Below are positions 12,601-23,923 of a stretch of DNA of 64,000 nt, piece by piece. The DNA comes from Humulus lupulus (lineage: Eukaryota; Streptophyta; Magnoliopsida; Rosales; Cannabaceae): NCBI RefSeq assembly GCF_963169125.1, contig NC_084800.1:150222397-150286396 (forward strand), in the 5' to 3' direction. Positions within the stretch are counted from its first letter, which is position 1; each line of letters starts with the position of its first letter. A model generated the notes under the pieces. That model did no database searches. It worked only from the letters and a program-made list of their open reading frames with translations, and was not told the origin of the DNA. The translations under genes were made by a program, and so were the position numbers.

Positions 12601-13922
12601 CCCATTTATTAATCGCCCAGCCGCCTCTGGTTTTTGGAGGACTTGCCGTAGGGGCTGGTTAGTTAAAACTGTGATAGGATTGGCTTGCAAGTAAGGGAGC
12701 AACTTCCTAGAGGCCAGGATTAGGCAATATGCTAACCTTTCAATGGGTGGATATCTCAGCTCTGCCCCAATCAGCCTTTTGCTTACATAGTGGACCGCTT
12801 TCTGTATGCCTTCTTCTTCTCGTACTAGCACCGCGCTCGCAGCAACTTCTGTAATCGCCAAGTAAATAAACAAAGTTTCTCCTTCGATTGGCTTTGATAA
12901 GATGGGAGGCTGTTCCATATGACTTTTCAAGGCCTGAAAAGCTTGCTCGCAGTCTCCTATCCATTCAAACTTCTTATTTCCCCTAAGTAGATTGAAGAAG
13001 ACGACGCATTTGTCTGTTGACTTCGAAATAAATCTACTTAGGGCTGCATTTCTCCCAGTTAAACTTTGTACATCTTTGATCCTTTCTGGCGATTTCATGT
13101 CGATCAGGGCTTTTATCTTGTCGGGGTTGGCCTTGATTCCTCTTGAATTTACAATGAACCCCAAAAACTTCCCTGATCCAACTTCGAAGGAACATTTGAG
13201 GGGATTTAACTTCATGTGGTACTTGTTCAATACATCAAAGCACTCTTGTAAATCCTTTATATGTCCTTCTGCCTTCTTAGACTTTACCAGCATGTCGTCT
13301 ACGTATACCTCCATGTTTACCCCGATCAGCTCTTTAAACATGTGGTTGACTAGCCGCTGGTAAGTCGCACCTGCGTTTTTCAGTCTGAAGGGCATTACTC
13401 TATAACAATATAAGCCCGTATCGGTCCGAAAGCTGGTGTGATCCTCGTTAGGGGGATGCATGCTGATCTGGTTGTAGCCCGAATATGCATCCACGAACGA
13501 GAGAGGATCTCATGTCCTGCAGTAGCATCGACTAGCTGGACGATTCTTGGGAGTGGGAAGCAGTCTTTTGGGCAGGCTTTATTAAGGTCCGTAAAATCCA
13601 CGCAGGTTCGCCATTTGCCGTTAGGCTTGGGAACCATCACTAGATTGGAGACCCATGATGGATAAAATGCCACCCTGATGAACCCATTCTCCTTTAATCT
13701 TTCAACTTCTTCCTTTAAGGCTCTCAATCTATCCTTATCGAGCAGCCTTCTCTTTTGTTGCACGGGTGGAAAAGTCTTGTCTATATTTAGGACATGGCTG
13801 ATAACTGCAGGATCTATCCCAGCCATGTCTTTGTGCGACCAGGAAAAAACCTCCTGGTTCTTCCGCAAAAATTCCACCAGTGCGTGCTTCGTGGCGGGCT
13901 CTAGGTTTTTCCCGAATTTCAC
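12601..13922 (-). pseudogene. Element A reverse transcriptase
   Basis: Ty3/gypsy reverse transcriptase. The N-terminal part (13922 to about 13506) has NGKWRTCVDF and DLNKACPKD. The palm (13494 downwards) starts at MDAYSGYNQ and carries an intact catalytic motif VYVDDMLV; the thumb/connection region follows. The halves lie in different frames because of a 2-bp insertion in a CT-rich run near 13497-13508, consistent with slippage. A second frame break lies near 12603-12612. The catalytic residues survive but the protein cannot be made as one chain. Confidence 0.92.
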
Positions 13923-14042
13923 AACTTTGGTCGGGTCTTTTTCATCGAGTTGGACCTCTTCCAGGTCCTCGACGGGTCCAACGTTCTCTTCAAAATCCCC
14001 AAAGAGAGGATCTAAGTCTCTATCCTCACTTTGGGCAACACC

Positions 14043-14774
14043 CTATGTGGTGACTTCATCACCAGATTGGGCTTGTGTATCAACTGCCTTCTGCAACCTA
14101 TCTGAGGTAGGGCTCTTTGGCGTTCCCCTTTTCGCCTTTGTGATTGAGGCGTTGTAGCACTCCCTGGCTTCCCTCTGGTTCCCCAACACGTGTCCTACCC
14201 CTGCGTCCATTGGGAACTTCATGGCTAAGTGCCACATAGAGATGACGGCCCGTAGATCAACCAGTATAGGCCTCCCAATGACGGCATTGTACGCCGAAGG
14301 ACAATCGACTACCACAAAAGTAGCGAGTAATGTCCTGGTAGCAGGCGCTATACCTGTCGTCACTGGTAGTCTGATCAACCCGGCGAGGGCGAGTCCTTCT
14401 CTAGAGAAGCCGTATATCATTTTGTTGCAGGGCTCCAGGTCCTTAACGAACAACTTCATGCGTTCCAGCGAAGACTTATACAGGATATTCACCGAACTTC
14501 CTGTATCGACCAGCACTCTTTTTACCATCATGTTAGCCATCTGGATATCCACGACCAGCGAATCGGAATGTGGGAATCGGACGTGTTGGGCATCGCCATC
14601 AGAGAAGGTTATTTCGCCCTCTTCTGATCGAGCCTTTTTTGGCGCGCGGTCCTCCACAGTCATCATCTCGATGTCCTGGTCGTGGCGCAGGGTCCGAGCA
14701 TATCGTTCCCTGGCCTTTCCGCTATTTCCCGCGAGGTGCGGGCCTCCACAAATGGTCAATAATGTGCCAATCAT
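14043..14774 (-). pseudogene. Element A aspartic protease region
   Basis: Retropepsin-like segment with VLVDTGSSVNIL (catalytic DTGS) followed by the flap/core stretch GRPILVDL and LAMKFP typical of Tat polyproteins. It would cleave the Gag-Pol precursor. It lies between the gag zinc knuckle (upstream, about 14850) and reverse transcriptase. The frame ends near 14043, and about 120 bp of degraded linker separates it from RT. Element B keeps only the final third of this domain. Confidence 0.85.
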
Positions 14775-14843
14775 GGGGGCAGGCTGTTAGGGTGGCGAGC
14801 GTTGGCGTGTGGGCGCCTGCTCGTTGCTACCCAGAGCTTCTCA

Positions 14844-16981
14844 TTAGGAATTTCTCGACGCCCGTACATATCTTCTCAAGTGTCCTTGTCTAATAAGGAA
14901 CTCGATTTCGTCTTTCAGCTGGTTGCATTCGTTGGTGTCATGTTCGTAGTCGTTATGGAAACGACAGAACTTGGTAGTGTCCCTCTTCGAAATATCCTTT
15001 CGAATGGGGCCAGGTTTTTTATAAGGCGCACTAGAACTTGTGGCCTGATAAACCTCTCCCCGAGACTCAATGAGGGCAGTGTTGTTAGTGAACCGAGGTT
15101 CATAACGGTTACCCTTGGCTCGTTTATTTTCGGAGGTGGAAGGCTCATTGTGTGGCCGTTTTCCACCATTCTTGCCATTGTCGTTGCCGTTCCCGTTGCC
15201 ATTAGGTTTGGACCCATAGGCAGCTTTGGCGGGCTCGGCCGCTTTCTTATCCTTGCCGGAAGGCTTTCCATCATCGGCAATGGCATCTTCGAGCTTGATG
15301 TAACGATCAGCCCAGTCCAAGAATTCCTGGGTAGTTCTAACTCCTTCCTTTCGGAGGCTTTTCCAGAGGGGGGAGCGACGCCTAACCCCTGCGGTTATGG
15401 CCATCATTTTGCCTTCCTCCCCCACCATTTTTGCTCTAGCTGCTGCTCGCATAAAGCGCTGGATGTAGTCCTTCACTGATTCTCCATCCTGCTGGCGAAT
15501 TTCCACCAGCTGGTTTGCTTCGGTCGGATGCACACGACCTGCATAGAACTGTCCGTAAAACTCCCTTACGAACATTTCCCAGGAAACTATGCTTGCAGGA
15601 GGGAACTTAAAAAACCACTCCTACGCGGCCTCAGAAAGTGTTGCAGGGAAGATCCTGCACCGAGCGTCTTCGGACACTTTCTGAATGTCCATTTGTATTT
15701 CAAACTTATTGACATGAGATACTGGATCTCCCTACCCGTCAAAGTTTGGAAGTGTAGGCATTTTGAATTTGCTTGGAGTTCTGCATTAGCTATCCTCTGT
15801 ACAAAAGGAGTGCCTTTCCTCCTATCGTGGTCGATATAAGATATCTGTCCCTCGACCAGCTGTTGCACTGCCTGGTTGAGGACATCTATTTGGGCCTGTA
15901 CAGCGGCAGGAATCGCAGTAGCCTCTGTTGCTGGGGGGACGTTCTCGCCATGCCGCTCGCGGCGATCGTTGAGTCCGTCTCTCAAATCCTCGTCTCTTCT
16001 CCGCTGCACACTACCCCCGAGCCGGTTGAAGACATTATTTTTCCTGGGCTGCCCCCCAGCATCCCGTCTATTGGGTTGGTCATTTTGAGGTACCTGGCTC
16101 CTGCCTCTACCTCTTTCTTCATTCCTCCTACCAGCATTTCCCTTGCCTGAGTCGGCCTCATTATACCCATGGCCATCTCTGAACCTCGATTGGCTGTGGT
16201 GGGATCGACTGTTTCCTCGATTTCCATCCCTGGCTGACACATCCCGAGCGTTAGAGGGTGGACTGCGCTGGTCGTTGTGTCCCCGTGCATTATCATGCCG
16301 TGGGGGACCCCGGACCGCAGAACCTAACTCTGAGTTCCTTCTGTTACCAGGAGGATTCTGACCTCTGTTTGGTAGGTTTGGCTCATCACCCCTATGGCGT
16401 CTAGGACTTTGAGGCTGATGCTCAGTCCTATTTTGCCTCTGCTGAGGGGGATTACCACGACCAGCCTGGGATGGTGGCTGTGCCTTAGGGTCCAGCGCGA
16501 CATCGTCATGGGGCGCCTGAGGCTGCTCGGGCCTTTGCGGACTCGATGGCTAGATTGGTGGGCTAGGATTAGGACCCCTTTGAGGTAGCCCATTTGCAAG
16601 CTGGTTAGGCTGCGAGACAGGTGCGGCCTGATTTCTAGCCAGGAGCAAGGCTGCCTGTAGGGCTACCATGGCCTCGCTTTGGCGACGATCCATCTTCGCC
16701 TGCCTTTCGCTTAACTCTGCGCGCTGCCGTTCAATCTCCTGCTGCTGCCGCGCCATAACTTCGGCAACAGTCTCTTGACTGGCTCTAAGATTAGCCAACT
16801 CTTCCTCCAACGCCCCCAGGGTAATCTTCAGCGTTGCGTCATCCATTTCTTCCTCCTCATAATCCAAATGTGGCTCATCCTCAGCCACGCTTGCAGGAGG
16901 AGGAGAAGGTGGATTTGATGGTGCAGCGGCGGCCGCCTGTCCAGCTTTCCTTGCAGTTTTCGCCATCAGTTTTCTCAACAA
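14844..16981 (-). pseudogene. Element A gag
   Basis: Capsid polyprotein of a Tat element. The first ATG (16981) lies 35 bp inside the 5' LTR and follows the primer site. In order: an Ala/Pro-rich start, a Glu/Arg coiled coil (about 16850-16680), an Arg/Asn/Gly-rich basic region (about 16240-16000), the capsid core (VSHVNKFEIQMD, EWFFKFPP, FYGQFYAGRVHP), and a CxxHx4Hx4C-type knuckle (CRFHNDYEHDTNEC). The frame is broken by at least two shifts (near 16560 and between about 15750 and 15780) and by TAG at 15732 and 15621. Confidence 0.88.
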
Positions 16982-16991
16982 TGATAAATCA

Positions 16992-17016
16992 TGCTCTCAA
17001 TGAAAGCACCAGAATA
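16992..17016 (-). promoter_or_regulatory. Element A primer binding site region
   Basis: The minus strand immediately inside the 5' LTR reads TATTCTGGTGCTTTCATTGA. A TGGTGCTTTCATTGAGAG-like site is common in plant Tat elements. I cannot identify the priming tRNA with certainty. Confidence 0.55.
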
Positions 17017-17612
17017 TTGACCCTAGATTTGGGCAACTGACACGGAGTCACAATTTGCTTGACGTGTATGAATGCCTTGAAAAGAACGTAATGACGAAAA
17101 GAATAAGAACACAAGAGTTTATAGTGGTTCGGCCCCAGGGTCTGGTAATGACCTACGTCCACTTGAATTGTTATTATATTGAGATTCAAAGGAGTGATCA
17201 AAGAACTCGGGTTCAATGAGTTTCACTAGTCTCTGAAGAACAAATACAATATAGTTTCTAGTCACAAACGATTTAGAAGTTTGAAAAGAGAAAATAGAGC
17301 CCGATCCCCTTCCCTGAGCCCTCTCCTTCTATTTATAAGCTCAGGGAAGGGTTACATTGATTTGTTACAGATATTATTTCCTAAATAATCGGATACTCAG
17401 GAAATCATGGGAGAGAATCTCGAATTCTACCATAACTGCCCAAGATCTTTTCCGCGTATAAAGTGCATACGACCAGGCTGGTCGTATGAAAAACTGATCG
17501 CCTGATACAGGGTGCTTTCGTGGTCGATAGTCGAGCATGCATTCTTCCAGGTGTCATCCATGTGTAATTAATGCTTTCCACGTCATTCGCTTCTGACTTT
17601 TTGGATAACATT
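17017..17612 (-). repeat. Element A 5' LTR
   Basis: 596 bp, the same length as the 3' LTR. It has a minus-strand TATA box at about 17330-17339. Its outer end is followed by GTCTA and then G and the NAL1-like exon, so its upstream edge is six bases from host coding sequence. Confidence 0.92.
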
Positions 17613-17618
17613 GTCTAG

Positions 17619-17859
17619 GTTGCAAGCCAAGAGACTTATGGAACCTTGGGTGCTATTGTTAGAAGCCGAACTGGAAATCGACAGGTTGGTTTCCTCACTA
17701 ATCGACATGTGGCTGTTGATTTAGATTATCCAAACCAGAAAATGTTTCATCCTTTACCACCAAGCCTTGGACCTGGGGTATATTTGGGAGCTGTGGAGAG
17801 GGCAACATCTTTTATCACAAATGATCTTTGGTATGGAATCTTTGCTGGAACAAACGCAG
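17619..17859 (+). CDS. Internal exon of a NAL1-like trypsin-fold protease gene
   Basis: 241 bp, open throughout (80 codons plus one base; starts phase 0, ends phase 1), bounded by CTAG at 17615-17618 and a GTAATG donor at 17860. The translation contains SQETYGTLGAIV, RQVGFLTNRHVAVDLDYP and GVYLGAVERATSFI, which I recognise as the plant NARROW LEAF1 family (leaf width and vascular patterning in rice). The conserved His in TNRHV is the presumed catalytic histidine. The flanking NAL1 exons are not visible anywhere in the window. Element A ends six bases upstream, separating the AG from its pyrimidine tract. It may be an interrupted gene or an orphan fragment; coding sequence itself is undamaged. 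Confidence 0.88.
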
Positions 17860-19247
17860 GTAATGAAATTCTTAATTTCTGTAATCAATTATGCATTATT
17901 AAGTTAGACTGAATATACTAGCATATGTGTTTAAAACATCATATTATGTAGGGTCATGAACTTGTGTGTCTGTATGTGTTATCACATTCATTAGTACCTC
18001 CCTATTGAGAATCCAACATGTGGATGATGCATTGATACATTGTTATTACTAATTTAAACTCGATTCACTAAATTCTTTTAGATAAATGTTTATTACGAAG
18101 TGGAGTTTATACGCATAGTATGCTGCTGCTGTTCTCAGAATCTTGTGATTATTTCTAGGTGCAAATTCTTTAGAATATTTGAATAGGGCCAATAATTTGA
18201 AAACAAAATTTGCTTATTCTCTTATCCAAATTTTAGCTTACAACTTGCCATGGCTTCTTTCTCTTTTGCTCATACTCACTATTGCTACCATATTTATAGA
18301 TACATTTGTTCTAGACGTGATAAGATTTTCATCTTGTCTTTTTATGGTCCAAGCATATACAAGCATCTTCGTATTACAAAGATGCCTCACAAATTCTAAT
18401 ATTCTTGTCTTCAAACTTTTATTCTAGCTCACAGTTTCAGCTAATTTTGTGAAAATATGAAATTATCTAGATCAAGCCCTTTTTTCAATTATGGTGTGAA
18501 ATCAATGTTAGAAATTTTTTAATAGATAATGTGCTTATTTTTATTTATTTATCTCTTTTCTTTTCTGTATCAGAAGACATAACGAGGAAAATCAGAGGAA
18601 ACAGAAACACAGAAAAATAGCAAAAAGTATAAGTGATCTCTAAATTAGAGGAACAACCTCAACAAATTTTGGTACATTACTCGAATCTCATCCCCAATTA
18701 AATTGTTATTGTTTTCTTGCTTTCATTTCTTTCCCCATACCCCTAATGGAAAAGAGTTATCTAACCTTCTATCACTTCTGGGTAACAAAAAGTTGGATGG
18801 GTAACTGATGATTAAAGACATGCCACAATCTCATGAATGTGTCGTTTCTTTCAAGAGCATTGTCTTCTGAACTTTTATTTTCCTCTATATCAATTATAAC
18901 TACATTGTATATGTATGGAAATAAATTTATTTGTATATACCCCATGTTTGTATATGCATGAATATCCTTTTGTAATGACATCTTTAAGAGACTAAAATTA
19001 GATTAGAAGTGAGTACCATATAATAAAGGGCAACTTTTGCAAAAGTGACAGACAAATATAAAATTAGACAATTAAAGAAAAAGGGAAAATATAAATAAGT
19101 AGGGAGAGTATCAACAAATATATATATATGAACTAACAAATCATGTAATCAGTTTTCACTGTATGCGTTCGAAATTAAAATCCCCTATAGCATAATTTGA
19201 ATGGGATAACTACTTTGATTGAGTCAAAATACGACCCTAACAGTTTC
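17860..19247. other. Intron-like AT-rich DNA after the NAL1-like exon
   Basis: Begins with a plausible donor (GTAATG) and is T-rich. I looked for the next expected NAL1 exon (the segment after the FAGTN motif) and did not see it. The right edge merges into the LTR of copia element J at an undetermined position, probably near 19000-19200. Confidence 0.45.
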
Positions 19248-19567
19248 TGGTAGGTGCTAAGGCTACTACTTCTTTATTTAATCATTAAAATTCTTAATTC
19301 CTTAATAATCATGCTTATGACAAGTGTCATATTCCTATTGGCTCTATTTAAACCTTAGGTTATAATAAATATCATATTTATTACCAGCAATATTAATCAA
19401 ACCTTATGTTATAATTAATATTCTTAAACTATAGGTTAAACTTATAAAATCCATAACTATTGCTAGGAGTTTCCAACTAAGTCCCGGTTTGAACCAAAAT
19501 CCACGAAATCTAAATTACTAAAACTACTACTAACTAGCTAACTAAGTAAACATTCTGAGACTCTACA
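19248..19567. mobile_element. 320-bp LTR-like insertion with 5-bp target repeats
   Basis: Starts TGGTAGG, ends GACTCTACA, and is bracketed by GTTTC (19243-19247 and 19568-19572). Its last ~300 bp resemble the end of solo LTR M (about 36180-36465), sharing blocks such as TATTCTTAAACTATAGGTTA and CCCGGT.TGAACCAAAA. It is either a very short solo LTR of that family or an internally deleted one. It sits in the copia J 3' LTR. Confidence 0.6.
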
Positions 19568-19572
19568 GTTTC

Positions 19573-20292
19573 ACCTCTTTAATTATATCTTGTTCCCTTA
19601 AGTACCATTAACTTTACTAGTGAAGGTTGATTCATAAATTGATTTATCAATTTGAGCTCGATAACCTTTCAGTTCCAAAAGCCAACCCTTAAGAGAACCA
19701 TTATTCAATTCCTCTCGGAAAGGTATAGAGTCCATATTTGTATAATGTCCCAAACCATTTACATCAGCCTAATCATTCTAACAAACCGTAACGAGTGAAT
19801 CAAAGAGCTCATATGACATAAACAAGAGTTCATAATAACTTCAGGATTAAGATCAATTTTTCTATGATCCTTTTATTGATATGTTTAATTAATACTTATA
19901 AAGTAAACGAGATTATTAAGTGTTAATAACATATCGAGTCATGTTCATGTATAGCCACTTTATACAAAGTACCTCCACTAAGATAACCCGAATCTAGATT
20001 ACATGTATGCATAATACTAGTGACTAGTGAATGCTACTTACAATATTTAATCCAAAGATTCCATATAACTTTGCTTTACTGCGAAGTGTTTAAATTCGTT
20101 CCCTACAATCTTAATCCTCTCGTACCAATACAAGATTGTAGTCACAATAACAAATTTGGGAATATTCTGATATTCATATAATATTATTCTAATAATAATA
20201 AAAAAACAATGTATGCAAAAATTCATTTCAATAATTTATTTCATAAAACATTGTTCAAAATATATGCTTCAAAGGGCACTAGTCCCAAAAAT
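19573..20292 (-). repeat. Copia element J 3' LTR (right part)
   Basis: On the minus strand the internal region ends in AAGTGGGAGAT, a copia-type polypurine tract, followed by TTGGGACTAGTGCCC, which resembles the start of many plant copia LTRs. The outer end is unresolved and the 320-bp insertion interrupts it. No matching 5' LTR was found with confidence. Confidence 0.55.
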
Positions 20293-20456
20293 CTCCCACT
20301 TGCCCTAAAGCAAATGAGGCATCTCCATCAAACCCATATTGCTAACATGATCTTTGAAAGACTTGGTAGAAAAAGTCTTAGTAAAAGGATCGGCAAGGTT
20401 ATGTTTCAAACCGATCTTCATAACTGCTACATCTCCTCTGTGAACAATATCCCTGA

Positions 20457-20772
20457 TCAAGTGATATTTCCTTTCAAAATGCTATCCCCTCGTGTGACTT
20501 CTCGGTTCCTTCGAGTTAACAACTTCCCCACTGTTGTCACAAAATAGAAATTCTTTAGCCACAAAGCCTCCTTAACTGCTTCACAAGCTGCTATGTACTC
20601 GGCTTCCATGGTAGAATCTGCGATACTGGTTTGTTTAATACTGCACCAGACCACACCTCCTCCACCAAGTGTGAACTCTGATCCATAAGTCAATTTCCAA
20701 CTATCTCTGTCTGATTGAAAATCATAATCAGTGTATTCAGTGGGGTTCAAGTCACCATCTGAATATACAAGT
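20457..20772 (-). pseudogene. Copia element J RNase H, C-terminal part of pol
   Basis: The minus-strand translation has DGDLNPTEYTDYDFQSD, LGGGGVVWCSIKQT and ADSTMEAEYIAACEA, the usual end of Ty1/copia pol; the Glu of STMEAEY is a catalytic residue. The upstream coding sequence continues at 22724-22810 on the other side of solo LTR L and then at 33029 on the other side of element B, so one pol gene is cut into three pieces. Confidence 0.85.
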
Positions 20773-22723
20773 TGTTGGACCCAAAACGGGTATGTTTAAA
20801 ATATTTATAAATCGCAAGCGCAAGAATCGTTCATATAGAATAGTGATCGTGTAAGCAAGGATGTCGAACCCAAAGGAGTTGTCTAAAATCGAAAAGAAAA
20901 CTATTTTAAACCAAAATTAATAAATTCTAACCTAGTTCCAAAGATTGATGAGAATTTTTGTATAATAAAAATAAAATAAAATACAATAATAAAGATATTA
21001 AAGACAAATATATAAACATAAATTAAAAGTAAAAATCAAGATAGTAAAATAAGATTATTAAGGATTAGAATCCACAAAATATAAGTTCAATAATATTTAT
21101 AAAAATATTGATCCCCAAGTTTTAGTGATAGTTAAAATAAATCAAACTATCATTTTCCAAATAGATTTATAATTTTAAGCACAAATTACTTCTAAAATGA
21201 TAAGATTTTTCTTCGCTTTTCAAAATTATAATTTCAAAGCATTTAGTGTAAATCAATCTAATGAAATAACAAATAAATCAATGAACATTATTTATAAGGC
21301 AAAACATAATATTTTTGTTCTAAGCATGGATGTGTACAATTTAATGACACATCTTACACATAGAATATTATGTATTTGCACTAATGAAGAACAAAGTTTA
21401 AATATTGCTAACAATCCAAAATACATGATATTTAAGATGAAAAGATATTTGAAGAAGAAAATTCCATAAACTTTGTTGCACAAAATGGGAAATCAACCTA
21501 CAAAATAAATACTATCTAGTTACAAATTATTTCATCATCACCTTAATAATCTTAAAAAGATTAGAAACTCATAACTAGAATAGCAAATACAAACTAAAAA
21601 TTACAACATAAATAGGAAAATTTGGAGGATGAACCCCCAAATTTTTCCTCTAAAAATACATAGAAAATAACCAAAAAGAAGAAGAAGATGAAGAGAATTA
21701 AGAGGTTTTGAATGTGTAGAAATTATGGTATAGTAACCTCCCCCAAAAATGGACACCCTAAATGGTCTTCAAAACTCCATATTTATAGCCAAAATGAGGT
21801 ATTAAAATAATCAATTTAAATTAATTAAATTGATTAAATTAATTTAATTAATTATAATATGGTAAATAGGGGTAAAATATAGGGTGTAATAATGATGTTT
21901 TGGGGTAAAATGTGTAGAAAGTGGGGTAAAAAGTGGTATTTTGAGACAAAGGGACAATTTGGTTTGTTGGGCTCAAAAATGGGAAAAGGAGGCTGCTTTG
22001 TGGCAGGGAAGCAGGCTGGGTGCTTTTGGTGCTGCTGGGAAATGGCCAGGCGGGCCTGGGCTGGATCTGTGGGTCATGAAGCAGCTATTGAAGCTGTTGA
22101 GTTTGGCTAGGCAGAGGCGGTTGGCTGGGGTCTTCGGGCTGGGACAACATGCTTCAGGCGCGTACGGCTGGAAGGAGATGCCTGCTGAAGAAGCCAGGCG
22201 TGTGTTGGGTGAGTTGAGGAGCTGACAGCTGGCGCAAGAGGCTTGGCATGGGCCTAGCGAATTAGGCCTTGGCTGAATGGAGGATTGGTGGCATTGGCCA
22301 TTTGCCACTTTTCTTCTTTTCTTTCTTGAAAATGCCACACTTTTTCTTTTATTTTCTTTCTTTTCAAGAGCATAAATTCCCTACAAAATAAATATAAAAT
22401 ATATCATAATACAATATTTTCAATTATAAAATAAATCAATTTAATTCTTTGAAAATATTAATTATAACTTAATTTATATTTTATATTTAACTTCAATAAT
22501 ACAACATTTTTTTACCACTAACTTAACAATAATAATTCAAATAATTAACTACAAAATTTTACCACAAAATAACTATAAAAACACACAAAAGTATATAAAA
22601 TCATGATAAGACTAATAAATTTAAAATTACTTAAAAACTTAATAAATTACTTAAAAACTCAAGAATTAAGCAATAATTAGCACATAAAAAGTGGTAAAAT
22701 AACTCTATTTTGTAGAGTTATCA
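20773..22723 (-). mobile_element. Solo LTR L in the copia J pol gene
   Basis: 1951 bp with ends TGTTGGACCC and GTTATCA; CAAGT and CAAGC (4 of 5 identical) flank it. Removing it restores a continuous copia reading frame across the junction. There are no internal genes. On the minus strand it starts TGATAACTCTAC. A GC-rich block (about 21930-22290) contrasts with the AT-rich remainder. Short frames in it show no recognisable domain. Confidence 0.75.
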
Positions 22724-22810
22724 CAAGCATACATTCTCTAGTTTTCTGAAGATACTTGAGAATATTCTTTACTACAATCCAATGACTCAAGCTATGATTG
22801 GATTGATAAT
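22724..22810 (-). pseudogene. Copia element J pol fragment between two insertions
   Basis: Reads HWIVVKNILKYLQKTRECML on the minus strand, the conserved region between reverse transcriptase and RNase H in copia pol. It is bracketed by solo LTR L and element B. The final five bases, ATAAT, are the left target duplication of element B. Confidence 0.85.
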
Positions 22811-23048
22811 TGTTGACGCTCATAATCTCATCAATAGAAAGTATGAGGCCGAGGGAAGGCCCCTAGGCCACCGTCGTCTCGGGAAGCCATCACGCCATCA
22901 CAACACAAGTCTGGGTTCGGTTCTCGTGGAGTCGATGCCAAGTGGCCCACGTTGGCAAGGCATAAGTGCCAAGGCTCAGTAGCCTCGCGAGACCCATCTC
23001 GCCCACGCACTCGGCCCCACGGCCTCGCATATGCCCTTGGCCCCATGG

Positions 23049-23923
23049 CCTCGCGAAATGCCTAGACCACGCCTCCCAAGTGGCCTCGCGAGATGCTTAG
23101 ACCACGCCTCCCAAGTGGCCTCGCGAGATGCCTAGGCCACGCCACCCAAGTGGCCTCGCGAGATGCCTCGGCCACGCCACCGAAGTGGCCTCGCGAGATG
23201 CCTAGGCCACGCCTCCCAAGTGGCCTCGCGAGATGTCTAGGCCACGCCACCCAAGTGGCCTCGCAAGATGTCTAGGCCACGCCATCCAAGTGGCCTCGCG
23301 AGATGCCTAGACCACGCCACCCAAGTGGCCTCGCGAGATGTCTACGCCACGCCACCCAAGTGGCCTCGCGAGATGCCTAGGCCACGCCTCCCAAGTGCCC
23401 TCGCGAGATGCCTAGGCCACACCTCTCAAGTGGCCTCGCGAGAAGTCTACGCCACGCCACCCAAGTGGCCTCGCGAGATGTCTAGGCCACGCCACCCAAG
23501 TGGCCTCGTGAGATGCCTAGACCACGCCTCCCAAGTGGCCTCGCAAGATGTCTCGGCCACGCCACCCAAGTGGCCTCACGAGATGCCTAGGCCACACCTC
23601 TCAAGTGGCCTCGCAAGATGTCTAGGCCACGCCACCCAAGTGGCCTCGCGAGATGCCTAGGCCACACCTCTCAAGTGGCCTCGCAAGATGTCTAGGCCAC
23701 GCCACCCAAGGGGCCTCGCGAGATTTCTAGGCCACGCCACCCAAGTGGCCTCGCGAGATGCCTAGACCACGCCTCCCAAGTGGCCTCGCAAGATGTCTCG
23801 GCCACGCCACCCAAGTGGCCTCGCGAGATGCCTAGGCCACACCCCTCAAGTGGCCTTGCAAGACGTCTCGGCCACGCCACACAAGTGGCCTCGCGAGATG
23901 CCTGGGCCACGCCTCCCAAGTGG
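23049..23923. repeat. 35-bp minisatellite in the element B 5' LTR, 25 units
   Basis: The unit begins CCTCGCGAGATGCCTAGGCC and continues to CCCAAGTGG. The span from the first to the final CCTCGCGA start is 875 bp, exactly 25 x 35, so units vary by substitution but not length. Each unit carries CTCGCGAG, a perfect 8-bp palindrome, or a C-to-T/G-to-A variant of it. Because 35 is not a multiple of three, long open frames appear on both strands; these are not genes. Confidence 0.92.

Larger units (their letters stand above)
5963..17612 (-). mobile_element. Element A: Tat-type Ty3/gypsy LTR retrotransposon, defective
   Basis: Two 596-bp LTRs (5963-6558 and 17017-17612) flank gag, protease, reverse transcriptase, RNase H and integrase remnants on the minus strand, in Ty3/gypsy order. 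Exact 5-bp target duplications GTCTA lie at 5958-5962 and 17613-17617. An accessory gene runs in the opposite direction between the integrase end and the 3' LTR, an arrangement known for some Tat-lineage elements. My hand comparison of the LTRs finds about 17 mismatches (about 3%). Gag-pol is broken by frameshifts and several TAG stops, so the copy is not autonomous. It is inserted in the splice acceptor of a NAL1-like exon. Confidence 0.93.
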
